Source of the DNA: Sabellastarte sp. h YS-2021
Taxonomy: Eukaryota; Annelida; Polychaeta; Sabellida; Sabellidae
Direction: 5' to 3'
Assembly (NCBI GenBank): GCA_964017235.1
Contig: OZ024935.1
Span: 5,704,001-5,768,000 of the forward strand
Length of the DNA stretch: 64,000 nucleotides
Below the pieces are notes generated by a model, which made no database searches, was not told the origin of the DNA, and worked only from the letters and a program-made list of their open reading frames with translations. Shown piece after piece: positions 60,099 through 64,000 of the stretch. A program made the translations under genes and the position numbers. The first letter of the stretch is position 1, and each line of letters begins with the position of its first letter.

Positions 60099-61170
60099 CC
60101 TGAAAGTAGATATTAGTCAGCTATGCCATGATATAGAGGTCTGCAATTTCACTCTGTTATAGCTGACCAAAAATTGTGTGAATAACATATTTAAACAAAA
60201 TACTGTAAATGTAATAGTTTTCATGTTATAAATGATTTACTCAACAGTGAGAACCTCAAAGTAGCTATTACTCAGCTATGCCATGAGCTACATGACTGAA
60301 TTTTTACTATGTTATAGCTGACCCAAAAGTAGGTGAAAAACATATTTAACCAAAATACTGTAAATGCAATAGTTTTCAAGTTACAACTGATTTACTCAAT
60401 AGTGAGAACCCGAAAATAGCTATTGCTCAGCTTCGCCATGAGCTATAGGTCTGTAATTTCACAATGTTATAGCTGACCCAAAAGTAGGTGAACAACATAT
60501 TTTAACAAAATACTCCAAATGAAATATTTTTCAAGTTACAACTGATTTACTCAACAGTCAGTACCTGAAAATAGCTATTGCTCAGTTGTGCCATGAGCTA
60601 TAGGTCTGTAATTTCACGATGTTATAGCTGACCCAAAAGTAGCTGAATAACATATTTGCACAAATTTCTGTAAATGCAATAGTTTTCCAATTAAAACTGA
60701 TTTACTCAACAGTGGGAACTTCAAAGTAGCTATTACTCAGCTATGCAATGAGCCACAGGTCTGGAACTTCACTATGGTATAGCTGAGTCCGAAATAGGTG
60801 AATAACACATTGAAACAAAATACTCTAAATGCAATACTTTTCAAGTTATAAGTAATTTACTCAACAGTGATAACCTAAAAGTAGCTATTACTCAGCTATG
60901 CCATGAGCCACAGGTCTGAAATTTTACTATGTTATAGCTGACCCAAAAGTAGCTGAATAACATATTTATACGAAATTCTGTAAATGCAATAGTTTTCAAG
61001 CTACAAGTGATTTTACTCATGATGGAAGTTACTGAAATGTCCAAAGGTAGCTATTACTCACTTAGCTATTGAGACAGACACCCAAGTTACTCACCATGTT
61101 GTAGCTATGAAAAAAGTAGCTGAATAACATATTTTGACAAAATGCTCTAAATGCAACACTTTTCAAGCTA
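60079..61170. repeat. ~155-bp tandem repeat, seven units
   Basis: Starts of gatttactcaacagtgagaa at 60079, 60234, 60389, 60544 and 60699 are exactly 155 bp apart. Two more, less regular units start near 60852 and 61009. Each contains agctattactcagctatgcc, atgttatagctgacccaaaa, gtaggtgaataacatattt and actgtaaatgcaatagtttt. The length is in the range of nucleosome-sized satellites. No coding. Confidence 0.9.
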
Positions 61171-61194
61171 TAAGTGATTAATGCATGATTTCAT

Positions 61195-61512
61195 GAATTT
61201 TAATGCATTTTAGACATTTTTGTCTACCACAGGCCTAATTTAGACATAAAGCCTACCAAAAAGATAGGGTGGTGAGTCCTCTAGCATACCAAGCCACCTG
61301 CCAAATATGAAAGAAATCTGGAAAGAAATGTAGACTGTAGGTCACTAACAAGCAATATTCCACATTTTAAACATTTTTTTCTACCACAGGCCTAATTTAG
61401 ACTTAAAGCCTACCAAAAAGATAGGGTGGCGAGTCCTCTACCATATCAAGCCACATGCCAAATATGAAAGAAATCTGGAAAGAAATGTGGACTGTAGGTC
61501 GCTAACAAGAAA
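61195..61512. repeat. ~178-bp block in two direct copies
   Basis: ctaccacaggcctaatttag, aaagcctaccaaaaagatag, tatgaaagaaatctggaaag and actgtaggtc(a/g)ctaacaag occur twice in order. Confidence 0.8.
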
Positions 61513-61531
61513 TCTCTGCGGACGCGGACGA

Positions 61532-61747
61532 TTTATTTGTTGCTTTACGTCGCGTTCAACAGCCAGGGTCATATTGCGATGGGTAGTTTTACAGGTGGAG
61601 GAAACCAGTGCATACTGCACTGTAAACCATTGGGCATCGGCAAGTAACTGCCAACTTTCCAACATGAAGCGCCCGGTCTGAGATTCGAACCGGCGGCCTC
61701 AGATGTTGGAGGCAAGAACTCTAACCGCTACACCACTGAGCCCCCTC
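61532..61747 (-). mobile_element. tRNA-derived SINE, family 2
   Basis: Minus strand, head at the right (ctcagtggtgtagcggttag, box B GGTTCGAATCTC), tail at the left. Target duplication cggacgcggacga at 61519-61531 and 61748-61760, within a gacgcggacg-rich patch. Confidence 0.93.
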
Positions 61748-61791
61748 CGGACGCGGACGAGGGCACAGACGCGGACGATGATGAATCCATA

Positions 61792-61817
61792 GTATCCCCG
61801 CTTCGCGTCGGGGATAC
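61792..61817. other. Perfect 9-bp hairpin
   Basis: GTATCCCCG (61792-61800), 8-nt loop cttcgcgt, CGGGGATAC (61809-61817). It directly follows the gacgcggacg repeats. It is a strong potential hairpin, not a bacterial terminator in this context. Confidence 0.6.
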
Positions 61818-61894
61818 AATTATCCTTGTCATAACTGTAGACAAAATGAAATTTTACCTTTGGATAGCTCTTTGCAATGCAACGGTCACTTGTC

Positions 61895-62295
61895 ATATCT
61901 AAATTCACCTGGTCCTGGTATGGGATAGCAATAAATTTTTCAGTATTTGGTTACGGAACCAGTGTAAGTCGCATGTGAACTGTGCAAACCATAGTACATG
62001 TATTCTAGACTGGTTTGAACCAATTGGAACCATCGCGGCACCCCAGTGACACCTGAACCCAAAATACTACAAAACTTTGATTTTTTTGCTACTTGAATTT
62101 TTTCTAACAGAGTTAGCATGAAATTATTCAGAAAATGGCTGACACTTTGTCGTTGATGTCTCGTCACGTGCGATTTGATTTGATTCCTTTAGTTTCATAC
62201 CTCGAGACATTCCATGTGAAGATTAGGCAGCATATATAGCTTTAAATTAGTTCATTTTGACACTTAGAACTTTTCAGAATTTTCATAACTCCCGA
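61895..62295. repeat. Interspersed repeat R1, copy 4 with flank
   Basis: Landmarks as in copy 1. The flank gaagattaggcagcatatat is at ~62217. Confidence 0.7.
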
Positions 62296-62572
62296 CAACA
62301 GAATTGTTTGTCTTTGGATAACTATTTGCAAAGAAAAGGGGACTTGTCATATCCCTCAGCAAAGCTAACTTTTCATTGTGCTAACCCCATGCAATAACCC
62401 CCTTTTTGTCATATTTTAGGGCAACCTAAATTTCAGTTGTCCTAAGCCCTTGCAATAACCCCTTTTTGTCATATGTCTGGGTAACCTTATGTTTCATACC
62501 GCTAACCCCGTGCAACCTAGTTTTAATTTTTCTTGACTTGAGAAAGAATTATTTTCATTTTGACGATAACTG

Positions 62573-62650
62573 AGATATGACCAAGGAAATAAAAGTAACA
62601 CCTGGTCCTGGTATGGGATAGCAATAAATTTTTCAGTATTTGGTTCCGGT
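62573..62650. repeat. Interspersed repeat R1, copy 5, cut off
   Basis: Starts gagatatgaccaaggaaat and breaks off after tttggttccgg at ~62649, where the palindrome below begins. Confidence 0.65.
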
Positions 62651-62655
62651 GTAGC

Positions 62656-62832
62656 GCAAAATAATGCATCCCCTAAAAAGTGTGTGGGGATGCATTATTT
62701 TGCAAGGAGGCTTGCGATATTTTGTATCCCCTTGCAAAATAATGTATCCACTTGCAAAATAGTGTATCCCCTTGGAAAAAAGTGTATCCCCTTTGCACAA
62801 TAATGCATCCCCTGGGCAAGTGAACTATCCCC
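62656..62832. repeat. 18-bp perfect palindrome plus TATCCCC array
   Basis: Arms GCAAAATAATGCATCCCC (62656-62673) and GGGGATGCATTATTTTGC (62686-62703) are exact complements around a 12-bp loop. After this, ttgcaaaataatgtatcccc-like units recur about every 20-24 bp to ~62832. The palindrome begins at the breakpoint of R1 copy 5. Confidence 0.8.
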
Positions 62833-64000
62833 TAACTATATTATATGCTGTTTGTGCATTTTATTATAAAATAACAATATAAGTTATGTTTAAGTACAAG
62901 CTAAAGAGACTATTTAAAATAATATTGATAAGTTATATTCAAGTACAAGCTAAAGAGTATATTAAAAGGAGTTGACACCTAAAAGGGTGGGATGGATTTG
63001 GGTTCTTTTGCTTTGTATGTGTAATGGATATTATTTATGTAGCATTTTATGTATCATATCCCCATCTACATGCTTTTTTAGCTATGGGTAACATCTCTGA
63101 TTTAATTTTATTAAGTTCTAAAATTTACTTGTGATTATATTAGTTTTTTCTTAAGTTCTAGAATCTTCTCGTGATTATATTTAATATATGAGTGAATTCA
63201 ACAATGTGAATTATTTATTTACTACCCATTTACAATAGTTTACCTACAATTAGGAAGACTATGTATAAGATTAAAAGTAAATAAATACATGTAAGATCTT
63301 ACAGAATAAGCTATTGTTCTGCCCAAAAGTAATACATCAGGCCAACAAGGATTAAATACAATGAACTAATCACCTGTAAAGACAACACCAAACAAACATG
63401 AAGACAATAGCTTCCTATTAATATAGACATAGGGACATAAGGCATGTGATGATTAGTTAGTGATTAGTTAATTGGATTTACTCAGGCTGTATGTTGCTGG
63501 GTCCCATGCAGTCTCAACAGGAAGCCATGCCTTTGATGCTGATTTTCTCAATGTCTTAACTGATTAATAAGTTGATTACAATTAAACTTTAGTGCCCTCT
63601 AGTCAGTAAGTATTTGGCTGAACAATAGAGGGGGTAAATATGATAAAAACTTTAGAGAAGTTAGAGTCATTAAATCCTACACTTAAATTACAGAACTTGC
63701 ATTTATTTAGTTTGAAATTACTCTTTTATACAACTTTAGCTTTCTGTGATAATATTCGAACATATCATGTACAAGTTTCATAGAACTAATCCATTTATAT
63801 GGTTTGCAAAAGTAATAAGATGAATATATATTAAAATACCTTTAATGTTAGAAGTCTAATCTAATTGCCCATAATTTGTAAAAGATTAACAGATTCATGT
63901 GCTGAATATTCATTATATATACAATGAAAATATAATTTTAAAAATGCTGTAAAATTAGATTATACATGTGCCTTGATTAGTACAAGATTAGAAGGCAATA
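62833..64000. other. AT-rich spacer, nothing recognised
   Basis: A short duplicated piece (aagtacaagctaaagag twice near 62891-62957) and tttctaagttctaraat-type repeats near 63110-63170. No gene. Confidence 0.5.

Overview
The window looks like a piece of an AT-rich marine invertebrate nuclear genome. tRNA-headed SINEs with clean target-site duplications, decayed CR1/L2-group LINE reverse transcriptases, GT-AG introns, long degenerate tandem repeats and foldback elements all point to a metazoan. A lophotrochozoan such as a mollusc is my best guess, but that is inference from repeat style, not from a diagnostic gene. Almost everything here is repeat-derived. Host coding sequence is limited to one well-formed exon at the left edge (90-362), a possible small minus-strand exon (684-871) and scattered relics.

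Layout. 0-3 kb: an exon, a minus-strand exon with a decayed second copy, and a ~26-bp degenerate tandem repeat between them. 3.4-5.45 kb: a broken LINE. 7.6-8.15 kb: a frameshifted DUF4806-like exon. 8.5-9.3 kb and 17.5-19.1 kb: ~147-bp repeats that carry paired nuclear-receptor-type half-sites. 13.6-19.3 kb: AAACGTTT-rich foldback elements, one SINE and a decayed tyrosine recombinase of DIRS/Ngaro/Crypton type. 19.3-20.2 kb: a second LINE 3' end. 21.4-22.1 kb: an SGNH/GDSL hydrolase-like relic. 22.1-24.4 kb: a complex tandem repeat. 26.1 kb: an isolated GC-rich island. 27.2-28.65 kb: a GCCCA-rich block.

The centrepiece is at 28.5-50.7 kb: a head-to-tail triplication of a ~7.1-kb unit (A 28512-35598, B 35599-43122, C 43123-50400). 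Each unit carries a gene that fuses CCHH-type zinc fingers to a tyrosine-recombinase catalytic domain and is followed by short phase-0 exons encoding an acidic, Ser-rich tail. Unit B has the only uninterrupted catalytic frame. A and C carry different frameshifts. Only after unit C does the last exon continue to a stop codon. SINE insertions show that B and C are sisters relative to A. All three copies share the same +1 frame break between the catalytic domain and the tail. Two older, decayed copies of the last exon lie downstream at 52.0 and 55.8 kb.

50.7-64 kb: a tandem array of palindromic units, a segmental duplication, several interspersed and tandem repeat families, four SINEs of two subfamilies, and a near-perfect 18-bp palindrome with a TATCCCC array at 62.66 kb. 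No rRNA, functional tRNA, CRISPR array or prokaryotic gene was seen.
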